A DNA stretch of 64,000 bases from positions 930,001 to 994,000 of the forward strand of contig NZ_CP023344.1 in the NCBI RefSeq assembly GCF_002310495.1, written 5' to 3'. A program made the position numbers and the translations under genes. This document shows, piece after piece, positions 54,947-64,000 of this stretch; the stretch's first letter is position 1, and each line of letters starts with the position of its first letter. The stretch comes from Nibricoccus aquaticus (lineage in GTDB: Bacteria; Verrucomicrobiota; Verrucomicrobiia; Opitutales; Opitutaceae). Under the pieces are notes generated by a model. That model made no database searches, was not told the origin of the DNA, and saw only the letters and a program-made list of their open reading frames with translations.

Positions 54947-55957
54947 CTACCCGCCCCTCTTCGCGAACCGCCTCACATCCACCGCCGCATCGAATGGTAC
55001 CGCCTCCGTCAGATGATTCACCCACTGCCGCGCCAGCCCCGGCGCCAGCAACGCCCCTTTCGACCCCAACCCGTTAAAAATCCCCAGCCCCGGATCGCCC
55101 GCACTCCGCCCCACCACCGGATGCTTGTCCGCCGACGTCATCCGCAAGCCCACTTCGTGAGCCACCACCGTAAAACCACTGGCTAGAAATCTGGCCGCGC
55201 TTTTCTCAAGGACTGACCGCGCCGCTGCACTTCCCATCAAATCAACCACCCCGGGTTCAAACGTCGCGCCCACCCGCGCCAACCCATTCCCCAGCGGCAG
55301 CAACCAATGCCCGGCATTCAGGATGACGTCCTCCGCCAGTTCTCCCGCATTCGTTGCCGACACCGTCAAAGTTTCCCCCTTCGCCGGTCGCAGATTCGCG
55401 AAACCAAACGCCTCTGCGGGTTCATCTTCACCTGCGAAAACGCCCGCGCACAAAATGACCAGGTCGTACCTGCTCCGAACCTCCAACGGGGCCACCCGGT
55501 CCTCCCGCAACCGCCCCGCCGCGACCAGCCGCGCGCGCATCGCCGCGATCAACGCCGCCGTGTGTACCTGCGCCGCGCCTTTAATCCAGAACCCATCCAT
55601 TTCCGTCACGCCCGCGTACGGTGCGAGTTCACCGCTAGCGCTCTTCTCCGCAAAAATCCGCCGCTCCCGCTCATCGTTGAAAAACCGCTTCACCCGCATC
55701 TCGCGCACGAGGCTTACTCCCAGCATCCGCTCCATCGCGCGATACGTTTCCAACGCCCCTGGCAGCAACGCATCCACCCGCCAGCTCTTCACCAGCCGCT
55801 GCCCCGTGATCGGATTGATGATCCCCGCCCCGATCCGCGACGACGCCAATGCGTGCCCTTGATCCACGATCTCAAAATCGATCCCCGCCCGCTCAAATTC
55901 CCACGCGAGCAAAGAACCCGCCAGCCCCTGTCCCAAAATCAAAATCGGCGCAGGCAT
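54947..55957 (-). CDS. FAD-dependent oxidoreductase (glycine/D-amino-acid oxidase-like)
   Basis: A 336-residue DAO-family flavoenzyme. FAD-binding G-Q-G-L-A-G-S at 9-15 with the downstream acidic residue in F-E-I-V-D-Q, the G-A-G-I-I-N-P motif near 43-49 and a C-terminal G-L-G-S-K-G-A-L-L-A-P near 303-313 that closes the flavin site. Relatives include ThiO, which oxidises glycine for thiazole synthesis, but no thiamine gene is near, so the substrate is open. Upstream of its start lies the small membrane protein gene; the 225-base spacer before the adaptor gene holds no gene. Confidence 0.8.
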   Translation of the reverse strand: MPAPILILGQGLAGSLLAWEFERAGIDFEIVDQGHALASSRIGAGIINPITGQRLVKSWRVDALLPGALETYRAMERMLGVSLVREMRVKRFFNDERERRIFAEKSASGELAPYAGVTEMDGFWIKGAAQVHTAALIAAMRARLVAAGRLREDRVAPLEVRSRYDLVILCAGVFAGEDEPAEAFGFANLRPAKGETLTVSATNAGELAEDVILNAGHWLLPLGNGLARVGATFEPGVVDLMGSAAARSVLEKSAARFLASGFTVVAHEVGLRMTSADKHPVVGRSAGDPGLGIFNGLGSKGALLAPGLARQWVNHLTEAVPFDAAVDVRRFAKRGG

Positions 55958-55972
55958 CGTCTGTCAGAGTCT

Positions 55973-56230
55973 TCAGCCTTTTGAAGAGATGCAGCTGTTA
56001 ACGATAACTGCTCCAAAAAACGCCAGAAAGAGCCAGAGATTGAACCGACGAAGCCGTTTGCTGGCCGCTGCAAAATCACTGCCGACAGCATCGCCCATTT
56101 GCTTCACCTCATCGCGCGTCTTCGGCAACCGACCCAAGCCGCTTTCTTTCGCACCGCGCCATAGCCAATAGGCGATGAACCCAAATGTCGGAAGCACGAG
56201 CACCAGAGGTATCCATCGCCAAAAATTCAT
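55973..56230 (-). CDS. Small two-helix membrane protein, unknown
   Basis: An 85-residue protein with two hydrophobic helices (about 5-25 and 64-82) joined by a charged stretch. ATG 56230 directly precedes the first helix; the longer frame upstream reads Arg-rich nonsense. It ends 15 bases before the FAD-enzyme gene on the same strand and begins 16 bases after ppgK, so the three may be cotranscribed. I do not recognise a family. Codon use is somewhat less GC-biased than in its neighbours. Confidence 0.6.
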   Translation of the reverse strand: MNFWRWIPLVLVLPTFGFIAYWLWRGAKESGLGRLPKTRDEVKQMGDAVGSDFAAASKRLRRFNLWLFLAFFGAVIVNSCISSKG

Positions 56231-56246
56231 AGCGTTGCACTCTCGC

Positions 56247-57011
56247 TCACTTCGCACGCGACCCAGTCTCCACCGCTCCGGCCTCCGCCGCCCACAACGC
56301 CGCCCCCACGATCCCCGCTTCATTCTTCGACTGTGCAGGCAGGACCGGTGCGCGCGTCTTCAGATACTTGAAAAACTTCCCGCTATCCGCGCTCACCCCG
56401 CCGCCGAGGATGATCAAGTCCGGCTCCAGAATCGTTTCCACAATCTTCAGATAATGACTCAGCCGCTTCCCCCATTTGTGCCACGAGAGGTCCTCCTTCT
56501 CCTTCACCGACGCCGCCACATGCTTCTCCGCCGAATCACCCTTGAGCGGCAGATGCCCGAGCTCGGAATTCGGATACAACACTCCCCGATAAAACAACGC
56601 CGAGCCCACGCCCGTCCCCAGCGTCAGCAAAATCACCGTCCCCTTCTCTTTCCGCCCCGCGCCAAACCGCATCTCCGCGATCCCCGCCGCATCCGCGTCG
56701 TTCACCACGCTGACCTTTTCGCCCGTCGCCTTCGCCACCAGCTTCGCCAGATCGCACCCGATAAAATCCTTATGCAGATTCGCCGACGTCGTCGGCGTCG
56801 TCCCGTGAATCACACCGGGAAATCCCAGCCCGATCGGCCCGGTCCAACGAAAATGCGCCGCGATCTCCGCCACGATCTTCGCCAGCTCTTTGGGCGTAAC
56901 CTTCTCCGGCGTCGCGATCCGATGCCGCTCGCCGAGTAGCTTGCCCGTCGCTGTGTCCACCGGCGCGCCCTTGACCGCCGATCCGCCGATATCGATGCCG
57001 AGAACTTTCAT
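56247..57011 (-). CDS. ppgK: Polyphosphate glucokinase (ROK family)
   Basis: A 254-residue ROK-type sugar kinase. The phosphate-1 loop [11 protein letters not shown] (5-15) is the form seen in polyphosphate glucokinases. [10 protein letters not shown] (about 131-140) is the phosphate-2 loop, N-D-A-D-A-A-G at about 106-112 carries the catalytic aspartate, and L-G-H-L-P-L occupies the region where ROK members have E-x-G-H. It would phosphorylate glucose with polyphosphate or ATP. The ROK zinc-finger cysteines are absent, as expected for PpgK. Confidence 0.87.
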   Translation of the reverse strand: MKVLGIDIGGSAVKGAPVDTATGKLLGERHRIATPEKVTPKELAKIVAEIAAHFRWTGPIGLGFPGVIHGTTPTTSANLHKDFIGCDLAKLVAKATGEKVSVVNDADAAGIAEMRFGAGRKEKGTVILLTLGTGVGSALFYRGVLYPNSELGHLPLKGDSAEKHVAASVKEKEDLSWHKWGKRLSHYLKIVETILEPDLIILGGGVSADSGKFFKYLKTRAPVLPAQSKNEAGIVGAALWAAEAGAVETGSRAK

Positions 57012-57074
57012 GATGCGCGTGTGAGAAGAGAGTTAAGACGTGAGGAAAATAAAATCAGCGCCGCCTGCGCGCGC

Positions 57075-57605
57075 TCACTTATCCGACGAGCACTGCCCGC
57101 CACCGCCACAACCGCACTCACCTTCGCCCTGTCCATGACTGTGGCCGTCGCCGCCATGCGCATGACCATGCGCCAGCTCTTCCTCCGTCGCCGCGCGCAC
57201 CGCCACGATCTCCACATCAAACGTAAGATCCACGCCCGCCAGCGGATGATTCGCATCGAGCGTCACTTCATCGCCATCAACGGCCGCGATCGTCACCACC
57301 GGCGCTCCCGGATCGGGTTCCGTCTGAAAACGATCGCCCACCTTCAACTCCCCCTCAAACGGGATCTGGCTGCGCGGCAGCTTATGAATCATCGCCGCAT
57401 CCGGCACCCCGTACGCCTTCTCCGCCGGCACCACCACGCGCGTCTTCGTCCCCGCCGCCACACCGCGCAGTTGCTCATCGAGCCCGTCGATAATCTGCCC
57501 CGAACCTTCGAGATAAGAAACCGGCTCGCTCCCTCCCGACATGTCCAGCACCTGACCGGAAGGATCGCGCAGCGTATAGTGAAAGGAAACGACGTGACGG
57601 CTCAT
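57075..57605 (-). CDS. slyD: SlyD-type FKBP peptidyl-prolyl isomerase
   Basis: A 176-residue FKBP-type isomerase and chaperone. The FKBP part (1-70 and 125-150) surrounds the insert-in-flap domain; L-E-G-S-G-Q-I-I-D-G-L-D-E-Q-L-R-G near 31-47 is the family mark. The tail after residue 145 is rich in His and Cys (H-A-H-G-G-D-G-H-S-H and C-G-C-G-G-G-G-Q-C) as in metal-binding SlyD proteins that deliver nickel. It lies 63 bases upstream of ppgK. Confidence 0.92.
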   Translation of the reverse strand: MSRHVVSFHYTLRDPSGQVLDMSGGSEPVSYLEGSGQIIDGLDEQLRGVAAGTKTRVVVPAEKAYGVPDAAMIHKLPRSQIPFEGELKVGDRFQTEPDPGAPVVTIAAVDGDEVTLDANHPLAGVDLTFDVEIVAVRAATEEELAHGHAHGGDGHSHGQGEGECGCGGGGQCSSDK

Positions 57606-57684
57606 AAAAAGTGAAGAGCAGAACTACCGTGGCCCCGCCCCTCAGTGGCAAGACGCAAGGCAATCGTGGCCGCCCTGCGCCACA

Positions 57685-60213
57685 TCACGCTTCCTCCCGC
57701 AACACCGCCAGCGGCGGATGCGTCGCGATCCCCCGATTCGCGATCCACCCCGTGATCAACGTCACCACCGTCACGCCCGCCACCGTCACCGCAAGATAAC
57801 CAGCCGGCAGCACCACCGGCGCTTCAAAAACAAAAATCGCCAGTAACGCGCTCGCCCCAAACGCCAGCCCGCCCCCCGTCAGCGCCGCCAGCGCCCCGAG
57901 CACCGAATACTCGATCAGCTGTATCTTCGAAATCTGGCTCTGGCTCGCCCCCAGCGTCCGCAGCAGCACCGTTTCCCGGATACGCTGAAACCGTCCGGTC
58001 ATCACCGCGCCCGCGAGCACGATGATCCCCGTCGCCACCGTGAAGAGCGCGATGAACTGCACCACCAACTCCACCTTCGAGAAAATCCCTTCGAGCGTTT
58101 GCAACAGCAGCGCCAGATCGATGGCCGACACATTGGGGAACTGCGTCACCACCGCCCGCTGCACCCGCGCCGACTCCTCCGGTGTCGCCGCCCGCGCCGC
58201 CGCCACGAAAAACTTCGGTGCCGCCTCCAAGGGACCTTCGGGAAACACCACGAAGAAGTTCGGCGACATCCGCTGCCAGTCCACCAGCCGCACGCTCGTC
58301 ACCTTCGTCAGCATCGGCACGCCCTGCACATCCCACTCGATTTCGTCACCCAGCGACAGATGCATCTCCCGAGCGAGTTCCTCCGCGATCGAGATCGGGA
58401 TCACCGCCGCATCCGCCGCCGCATGCCCGTCAAACGAACCCGCAGTCACCTTCTCCGTATCCGAAAGCTCGCCACGGAACGTCGAACGATACTCCCGCCG
58501 CAACCGCCAGCCTGGAATGTCGCTTCCTTGGTCTTTCAAAATCTCCTCCACTGCCCGCCCCTTGAGCGCACGCAACCGCATCGTCACGATCGGCGCCTGC
58601 GCCCGCACGGGCACATTTTCCTTCGCGAGCGTTTCGTTCAACGGCCCGATCTGGTCGTCCTGAATATCGAAGAACAACAGATTCGGCCGCTCCCCACCCG
58701 CTGTCCCGCGCACCTGCGCCACCACCGTCTCCCGCGTCAGCACGAGCGCCAGCAACAGGAAAGTCCCGAGCCCGAGCGACACCAATAACAACACCGTCCG
58801 ATTATTCGGCCGGTGCAAATTCGCCACACCCTGCCGCCACACGTACGGCAGCCCTTTCGGCAAAAACCGCCGCGCGCCCCACGCGATCCCTTTCGCCAGC
58901 AACGCCAGCACGCCGATGCTCACCAGCAGCGCCGCCGCGAAACCCAGTCCGCGCGTCACGCTATGCGTCTGAACGATTGCAAACCCCGTCACCGCCGCGC
59001 CGATCAACGCATAAACCGCCACGCGCCACGGATCGCGCCAGCCCGCCTGCTCCACAAACGCCGCGCGCAACGCCACCAGCGGCGACACCTGCCGCACCGC
59101 CAGCAACGGCAGCAGTGTGAACAACCCGCACACCGCCAGCCCCGCGATCAACCCGCGCAACACCGCCGGCCACGAAATGAAAAACTCCACATCCACTGGC
59201 AGCATCCCCTTCACGAATACCGGCAGCACCAGCTGCACCGCGATGCCCCCAGCCACGCCAAGCAACGCCCCGAAAAGCCCCAGCGCCAGCCCCTGCACCA
59301 GATAAACCGCAAAGGTCTGCCGTCCGCTCGCACCGAGACACCGCAGCACCGCCACCGTCGCGATTTTCTGCCGGATATAAACATGCACCGCCCCACCCAC
59401 ACCGATCGCGCCGAGAAACAACGCCACAAACCCCACCATGCTCAGAAACGCGTCCACATTCCGCAGCGCTCTCCCGAGATCCCGCTTCCGCTCCTCGACC
59501 GTGTCGAAGCCCAGTCGCAATTCACGAAACCGCCCGCGCAAATCGCGCACCAGCTGCTCCGTGTCGAACTCCGGCGCGAATTTGAAATACGTCTTGTACC
59601 GCACCAGCGCCCCCGGCCCCAGCAACCCCGTGCCGTCGAGTTGCGCGCGCGGGATGTACACGCGCGGCGACAACATCGCCACCGCCGGTGAATCGCCCGG
59701 GATTTTTTTGAGCGCCCCCGCGATGCGAAACCTCTTCTGCCCCAGCTTCACCGAGTCGCCGACCTTCGCGCCATACTGCGCGAGCAGCGTTTCCTCCAAA
59801 ACCGCGACGGCTCCGCCCGAGCGCAATTCCTCGGGTGCATTTTCCGGAGCGGTCAAAAACTCCCCATAAAACGGATACGCACCCTCGACCGCCCGCAGCG
59901 AAATCAACCGCGTCTGCCCGCCGCTGTCCGGGAAAACCACCATCGAGGCAAACGTCACTTCGTGCGCCTGCTCACCGCCCAGCCCATCGAGAAACGCCCG
60001 CGCCTCATCCGCAATCGCCGTCCGCGAGTCCACCGCGAGATCTGCACCCAGCAGCGCCTTCGCCTGCGTGTCGATCGCCCGCCGCAGATTATCCGTAAAC
60101 GACCCGATCGCCACGAGCGCCGCGATCCCGAGCACGATCGAAAGCGAAAATAACGCCAGCCGCCGCCGCGCCGCCCGCGAATCCCGCCAGGCCATCTTCA
60201 AAATGAAACTCAT
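57685..60213 (-). CDS. ybbP: YbbP-type ABC transporter permease
   Basis: An 842-residue FtsX-family permease with the YbbP plan: a first helix (about 22-42), periplasmic domain, a block of three helices (about 255-385), a central helix pair (about 395-450), a second periplasmic domain, and a final block of three helices (about 715-835) with the FtsX motif R-E-T-V-L-L-R-T-L-G-A. YbbP with YbbA ATPase is thought to act on lipids or hydrophobic compounds in the envelope. The start overlaps the ybbA stop by four bases. Confidence 0.88.
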   Translation of the reverse strand: MSFILKMAWRDSRAARRRLALFSLSIVLGIAALVAIGSFTDNLRRAIDTQAKALLGADLAVDSRTAIADEARAFLDGLGGEQAHEVTFASMVVFPDSGGQTRLISLRAVEGAYPFYGEFLTAPENAPEELRSGGAVAVLEETLLAQYGAKVGDSVKLGQKRFRIAGALKKIPGDSPAVAMLSPRVYIPRAQLDGTGLLGPGALVRYKTYFKFAPEFDTEQLVRDLRGRFRELRLGFDTVEERKRDLGRALRNVDAFLSMVGFVALFLGAIGVGGAVHVYIRQKIATVAVLRCLGASGRQTFAVYLVQGLALGLFGALLGVAGGIAVQLVLPVFVKGMLPVDVEFFISWPAVLRGLIAGLAVCGLFTLLPLLAVRQVSPLVALRAAFVEQAGWRDPWRVAVYALIGAAVTGFAIVQTHSVTRGLGFAAALLVSIGVLALLAKGIAWGARRFLPKGLPYVWRQGVANLHRPNNRTVLLLVSLGLGTFLLLALVLTRETVVAQVRGTAGGERPNLLFFDIQDDQIGPLNETLAKENVPVRAQAPIVTMRLRALKGRAVEEILKDQGSDIPGWRLRREYRSTFRGELSDTEKVTAGSFDGHAAADAAVIPISIAEELAREMHLSLGDEIEWDVQGVPMLTKVTSVRLVDWQRMSPNFFVVFPEGPLEAAPKFFVAAARAATPEESARVQRAVVTQFPNVSAIDLALLLQTLEGIFSKVELVVQFIALFTVATGIIVLAGAVMTGRFQRIRETVLLRTLGASQSQISKIQLIEYSVLGALAALTGGGLAFGASALLAIFVFEAPVVLPAGYLAVTVAGVTVVTLITGWIANRGIATHPPLAVLREEA

Positions 60214-60944
60214 ACGCCCGCCTCGCCGCTGATGACTCCCTGCGCGCCCGCCACAACCGGCTTAGTCTCATCACTGATCACCCGCCCCGACTTCAACCGG
60301 ATCACCCGCTGACATTTTCCCGCCAGCTCCAGATCGTGCGTCACCAACACCAGAGTCGTCCCTCGTTCGCGATTCAGCCCGAAGATCAGCTCCACCATCG
60401 CCGCCGACGTCGCGCCATCCAGGTTTCCCGTCGGCTCATCGCAGAACAAAATCTTCGGCTGATTGATAAACGCCCGCGCCAGCGCCACGCGCTGCTGCTC
60501 GCCACCGGAAAGCTGAATCGGAAAATGATCCTCACGATCCTTCAATCCCACCCGCCCCAACAACTCCCGCGCTTCCGCCTCCTTCCCGCGTTCCCCGCGC
60601 AGCTCCAGTGGCACGAGCACATTCTCTAAAGCCGTCAGCGTCGGGATCAGTTGGAAGTTCTGAAACACAAACCCCACGTGCTCGTTCCGCACCTTCGCGC
60701 GCGCGTCTTCACTGAGCCCGCCAATATCCACGTCCGCCAGCGCCACGCTTCCACCGCCGGGCCGGTCCAGCCCCGCGCACAATCCGAGCAGCGTCGTCTT
60801 CCCACTGCCGGATGGTCCCACGATCGCCAAGCTCGCCCCCGCATCGATCGAGAAACTCACTTCATGCAAAACCGTCAGCGCGCCATGGGCGGTCGGATAC
60901 GTTTGGGTCAGTCGCTGGACATTCAACATTGCTTGAGCACACAT
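60210..60944 (-). CDS. ybbA: YbbA-type ABC ATPase
   Basis: A 244-residue ABC ATPase of the LolD/MacB branch. Walker A G-P-S-G-S-G-K-T at 43-50, signature L-S-G-G-E-Q-Q-R near 146-153 and Walker [13 protein letters not shown] near 166-177. An internal ATG (M6) could also be the start. It is coupled to ybbP by a four-base overlap, and divergent from the TesA-like esterase 35 bases away, the same arrangement as in Escherichia coli. Confidence 0.92.
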   Translation of the reverse strand: MCAQAMLNVQRLTQTYPTAHGALTVLHEVSFSIDAGASLAIVGPSGSGKTTLLGLCAGLDRPGGGSVALADVDIGGLSEDARAKVRNEHVGFVFQNFQLIPTLTALENVLVPLELRGERGKEAEARELLGRVGLKDREDHFPIQLSGGEQQRVALARAFINQPKILFCDEPTGNLDGATSAAMVELIFGLNRERGTTLVLVTHDLELAGKCQRVIRLKSGRVISDETKPVVAGAQGVISGEAGV

Positions 60945-60979
60945 GCGGGAGTGCCGGAAGAAAGCAGCCGGCCTGCCTT

Positions 60980-61684
60980 ATGCAAACGACGACCTCATTC
61001 CACGCGCGCATCTTGTTTCCACTCCTCACCGCCGCGCTGATCATCATTTCGCCCTTTCTCCCCGCCGCCAATTCCGCGAATCCCTCGACACCCGCCACAC
61101 CCGCGTCGCCGCCCGCCGCCGTCAAAACTATCCTCTTCTTCGGCGACAGCCTCACCGCCGGCTACGGTCTCGACGACCCCGCCCTCGCTTTCCCCGGCCG
61201 CATCCAGGAAAAAATCACCGCCGAAAAACTCCCCTGGCGCGTCATCAACGCCGGCCTCTCCGGCGAAACCACCGCCGGCGGTCTCCGTCGCCTCGACTGG
61301 ATCATGCGCCAGCCCGTCCACATCTTCGTCCTAGAACTCGGTGGCAACGACGGTCTCCGAGGCCTCTCCCCCGAAGTCGCCCGCACCAATCTCCAAGGCA
61401 TCATCGACAAGGTCCGCGCCAGAAATCCCGCCACCCGCATCGTCATCGCCGGCATGGAAATGCCCACTAGCATGGGCACCGACTACACCACCGCCTTCCG
61501 CGCCATTTATGCCGAGCTCGCCAGGAAAAACGACGCCCTCCTCATCCCCTTCCTCCTCGAAGGCGTCGGCGGCGACCCCAAGCTCAACCTCCCCGACGGC
61601 GTCCACCCCACCGCCGAAGGCCACATCATCGTCGCCGAAACCGTCTGGAAAACCCTTCGCCCCCTCCTGTCTCCTTCCCCGTAA
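60980..61684 (+). CDS. tesA: TesA-like SGNH esterase/lysophospholipase
   Basis: A 234-residue secreted or periplasmic SGNH hydrolase. The hydrophobic N terminus (about 10-30) is a signal sequence, followed by a Pro/Ala-rich linker. Block I F-F-G-D-S-L-T-A-G-Y-G has the nucleophile S57; block II is G-L-S-G-E-T-T-A-G-G; block III L-G-G-N-D-G-L-R-G; block V D-G-V-H-P-T gives catalytic Asp and His. TesA enzymes hydrolyse thioesters and lysophospholipids. The ATG at 60980 gives the signal peptide. Its position beside ybbA-ybbP supports a lipid-related role. Confidence 0.9.
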   Translation: MQTTTSFHARILFPLLTAALIIISPFLPAANSANPSTPATPASPPAAVKTILFFGDSLTAGYGLDDPALAFPGRIQEKITAEKLPWRVINAGLSGETTAGGLRRLDWIMRQPVHIFVLELGGNDGLRGLSPEVARTNLQGIIDKVRARNPATRIVIAGMEMPTSMGTDYTTAFRAIYAELARKNDALLIPFLLEGVGGDPKLNLPDGVHPTAEGHIIVAETVWKTLRPLLSPSP

Positions 61685-61765
61685 AACTCCTCTCAAACCC
61701 CGGACTAAATACGGATGGCGGCTTGCAAGTGCAAATAACTGGGGCTAACACCCCAACCGTTCCCG

Positions 61766-63862
61766 ATGCGTCGCCCGTTCCCACTTCTCTTCGCCTCCTT
61801 GGTATCTCTGGCGTCCATCGCCTCAGCCGCCACGTTCACTTGGACCGGCGCTGGCGGTAACGATCACTACGATAACCCCGCCAATTGGTCCGGCGGCATC
61901 GTCCCGACTAACGACGGCACCGCCACCGTCCTCTTCGGCGATCAAGGCGCCGGCCCCGTCCAGCTCCCGCTCTTCGGCCTCCTCAATCTCGCCAGTATCC
62001 AGTTTCAAACGTCCGCCAGCTACGCCTTCTCCGGCCTCGCCTTGGTCAACGTCAACAACGGCCTCGACGCCTCCGCCACCAGCGGCGTCCGCTTTTCCTC
62101 CGGCATCGTCGTCACCCTCTCCGGCGAAACCCAAAACGTCCGCGTTGCCTCCGGCTCCGTCGAGATCGCCGGCGCAGTCCTCGGCGGCGCCAGCCTCACC
62201 AAAACCGGCTCCGGCAATCTCGTCCTATCCGGCCTCAATCTCTACAGCGGCGGCACTCAGGTAAACAGCGGCAGTCTCACCTTCACCTCGCTCGCCTCCG
62301 TCCCCAACGCCGGCCGCATCGCCTCGTCCACCGGCGCCTACGTCGGCATCACCTTCAACCAGTCCGTCCAATCCGGCTTCCTCAACCAGATCGACGCCTC
62401 CGCCTTCCGCGGCTCCATCGGCCTCGACACCGCCGCCGGACAATCCTCCCCCACACTCTATAACGAGCAGCTCGACCTCACCGGCTTCAACAACCTCGCC
62501 GGCCTCGGCTCCCAGACCTCCGCCATCGTCTCCGGCAAAATCCTCATCGACGCCGGCACCGACTACCGCTTCAGCGGCGGCAACGGCACACTCTACGTCG
62601 CCAGCGAACTCTCCTCCACCCACAGCGGCATCGATCTCCGCTCCGACTACGGCTCCCCGCTCACCGTCGTCCTCCGCGGCAGCAATAGCTTCAACGGGCA
62701 GGTCAACATCCTCCACTCCGTCCTCGTCCTCGATAATATCAAATCCCTCTACGGCACCCAGCGGCTTAACCTCAACGGCCCCGCCTACGCCGGCTACACC
62801 GAGAATTTCAACGTCTCCGCCTCCAGCTTCCTCAGCCGCATCAACACCATCGGCAGCTCCCAAGCCATCGTCGGCATCGACTCCGCGAATACCGCCGCCC
62901 CCCGCACCGTCTCCGACGCCATCGACCTCTCGATGGGCGGCACCCGCACCGATTCCTATTACTTGGGCACGAGCAGCCGCGTCACCCTCACCGGCGACAT
63001 CACGCCCACCACGGGCGACGACCTTTACCTCACCGCCGTCAAAGGCGGCCACCTCACCGTCGCCTCCACCCTCGGCAATAAAATCCCCGGCGTCGTCATC
63101 GGCCAGACCAACTCTTTCGACCCCCAAGGCGGCACCGTCGAACTCAAGGGCAACAACACTTACGCCAACGGCACCCAGGTGCTCGGCGGCACCCTCCTCG
63201 CCGGCAGTAACAACGCCCTCGGCCTCGGCGGCGTCTCCGTCAACGACCGTGCCACCCTCAGCATCGCGCAGCCCGTCCTCATCTCCAACCAGCTCACCCT
63301 CTCCAGCGGCTCCACCCTCTCCGGCTACGGCACCCTCGGCGCAGTCGGCGGCACGTACATCGGCAGCGGCGTCCGCCTCTCTCCCGGCAGCGCCACCCAC
63401 ATCGGCACGCTTTCTTTCAACAACGGCCTCACCCTCGGCCCCGGTTCCAGCCTCACCTTCAATCTCCTCAGCCCCACCGGCTCCGCAGGCACCGGCTGGG
63501 ATCTCATCAACGTCATCGGCAGCCCGCTCAACCTCACAGCCACCACCAGCAGCCCTTTCACGATCGACCTCGTGACCCTCAGCGCCAACGGCACCGCCGG
63601 ACAACTAGCCACTTTCGATCCCACGCAAGGCTACAGCTGGACCTTCGCCACCTCCGACAAAATCAACGGCTCCTCGTCCGACACCTTTGCGATCAACGCG
63701 TCAGGCTTCCTCAACAACACCGCCGGCGGTTCGTTCTTCGTGACCCAGACCAACACCGGCCTCGCGATCAATTTCACCCCCGTCCCCGAGCCCTCGACTT
63801 ACGTCCTGATGGCCCTCGGCCTCGGCCTCGTCGCGATCTTCGAATACCGCCGCCGCAAGTAA
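61766..63862 (+). CDS. PEP-CTERM-anchored protein with autotransporter-associated beta repeats
   Basis: A 698-residue exported protein. Signal peptide about 1-21, then a long right-handed beta-helix of Gly/Ser/Thr/Asn-rich repeats including L-T-K-T-G-S-G-N-L-V-L-S-G and the G-G-T-Q-V-L-G-G-T-L-L-A-G type autotransporter-associated repeat near 470-490. The C terminus has V-P-E-P-S-T-Y, one hydrophobic helix and the basic tail Y-R-R-R-K, a PEP-CTERM signal processed by an exosortase. It is probably displayed at the cell surface or in the matrix. No exosortase is in the window. Confidence 0.9.
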   Translation: MRRPFPLLFASLVSLASIASAATFTWTGAGGNDHYDNPANWSGGIVPTNDGTATVLFGDQGAGPVQLPLFGLLNLASIQFQTSASYAFSGLALVNVNNGLDASATSGVRFSSGIVVTLSGETQNVRVASGSVEIAGAVLGGASLTKTGSGNLVLSGLNLYSGGTQVNSGSLTFTSLASVPNAGRIASSTGAYVGITFNQSVQSGFLNQIDASAFRGSIGLDTAAGQSSPTLYNEQLDLTGFNNLAGLGSQTSAIVSGKILIDAGTDYRFSGGNGTLYVASELSSTHSGIDLRSDYGSPLTVVLRGSNSFNGQVNILHSVLVLDNIKSLYGTQRLNLNGPAYAGYTENFNVSASSFLSRINTIGSSQAIVGIDSANTAAPRTVSDAIDLSMGGTRTDSYYLGTSSRVTLTGDITPTTGDDLYLTAVKGGHLTVASTLGNKIPGVVIGQTNSFDPQGGTVELKGNNTYANGTQVLGGTLLAGSNNALGLGGVSVNDRATLSIAQPVLISNQLTLSSGSTLSGYGTLGAVGGTYIGSGVRLSPGSATHIGTLSFNNGLTLGPGSSLTFNLLSPTGSAGTGWDLINVIGSPLNLTATTSSPFTIDLVTLSANGTAGQLATFDPTQGYSWTFATSDKINGSSSDTFAINASGFLNNTAGGSFFVTQTNTGLAINFTPVPEPSTYVLMALGLGLVAIFEYRRRK

Positions 63863-63871
63863 ATCGGTCCT

Positions 63872-64000
63872 ATGCAAATCTCGTCCGAATCCAATTCGCG
63901 CCTGCCTGCCGTCTCATCGTCTTATCCAGCGACAAACAAAACCGCCTCCTCATCGGGTGCCCAACCCTCAGGCAATTCTCTTGAAGCAGCCGGCGTAAAA
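63872..64000 (+). CDS. 5' part of an ORF running off the window
   Basis: From ATG 63872, nine bases after the PEP-CTERM stop, 43 codons are open to the window end. The visible peptide is Ser/Ala/Asn-rich and low in complexity; no domain can be recognised. It could be a real gene with a disordered N terminus or a chance ORF. Confidence 0.4.
   Translation, partial: MQISSESNSRLPAVSSSYPATNKTASSSGAQPSGNSLEAAGVK

Overview
The window is high-GC bacterial chromosome, densely packed on both strands, with no rRNA, tRNA, phage or transposase genes that I can see. I infer a Verrucomicrobiota member close to Opitutaceae. The reasons are a PEP-CTERM-anchored protein with autotransporter-type beta repeats, a GH106-like rhamnosidase, a DUF6250 carbohydrate protein, starts without Shine-Dalgarno sequences, and intergenic spaces full of short dispersed repeats. 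This placement is inference; no marker gene was compared.

Layout. 1-20 kb: a truncated ORF, an LptF/LptG permease, a sodium symporter with a 51-residue partner, an AsmA-like protein, a rhamnosidase-like enzyme, an unusual pyrimidine-nucleoside phosphorylase, argS, a GYF-domain membrane protein, a YihY/BrkB protein, a PpiD/SurA-like chaperone, a TolC-like channel, miaA and a DUF6250 protein. 20-24 kb: a glycolipid-type cluster (GT4 glycosyltransferase, lipid kinase, LpxH-like phosphoesterase) meeting a response-regulator diguanylate cyclase and trpA. 25-30 kb: a DUF1428 protein, two membrane proteins of unknown function (one carrying an intergenic-type repeat in frame three times) and an AIM24 protein.

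30-43 kb is the most notable part, a corrinoid locus. On the minus strand methionine synthase is split into two genes (homocysteine domain; pterin, B12 and activation domains), with cbiZ and cbiB between them and a macro-domain gene after them. Divergently, behind a cobalamin riboswitch, run btuB, btuF, btuC, btuD and a corrinoid adenosyltransferase. Together they look like import, adenosylation and lower-ligand remodelling of scavenged corrinoids, supplying the MetH encoded in the same operon. Nucleotide-loop assembly genes (cobU, cobS, cobT) are not in the window.

43-64 kb: an arabinokinase-like sugar kinase with a sugar-1-phosphate nucleotidyltransferase (a likely sugar-salvage pair), recQ, a double-domain class II aldolase, an ECF sigma factor, a MacAB-type exporter, a glycine-oxidase-like FAD enzyme, ppgK, slyD, the ybbA-ybbP ABC pair divergent from a TesA-like esterase, a PEP-CTERM protein and the start of a further ORF.

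Intergenic regions carry at least eleven families of short, often palindromic repeats. They sit at gene ends, just before start codons, inside operons and in one case within a coding region.
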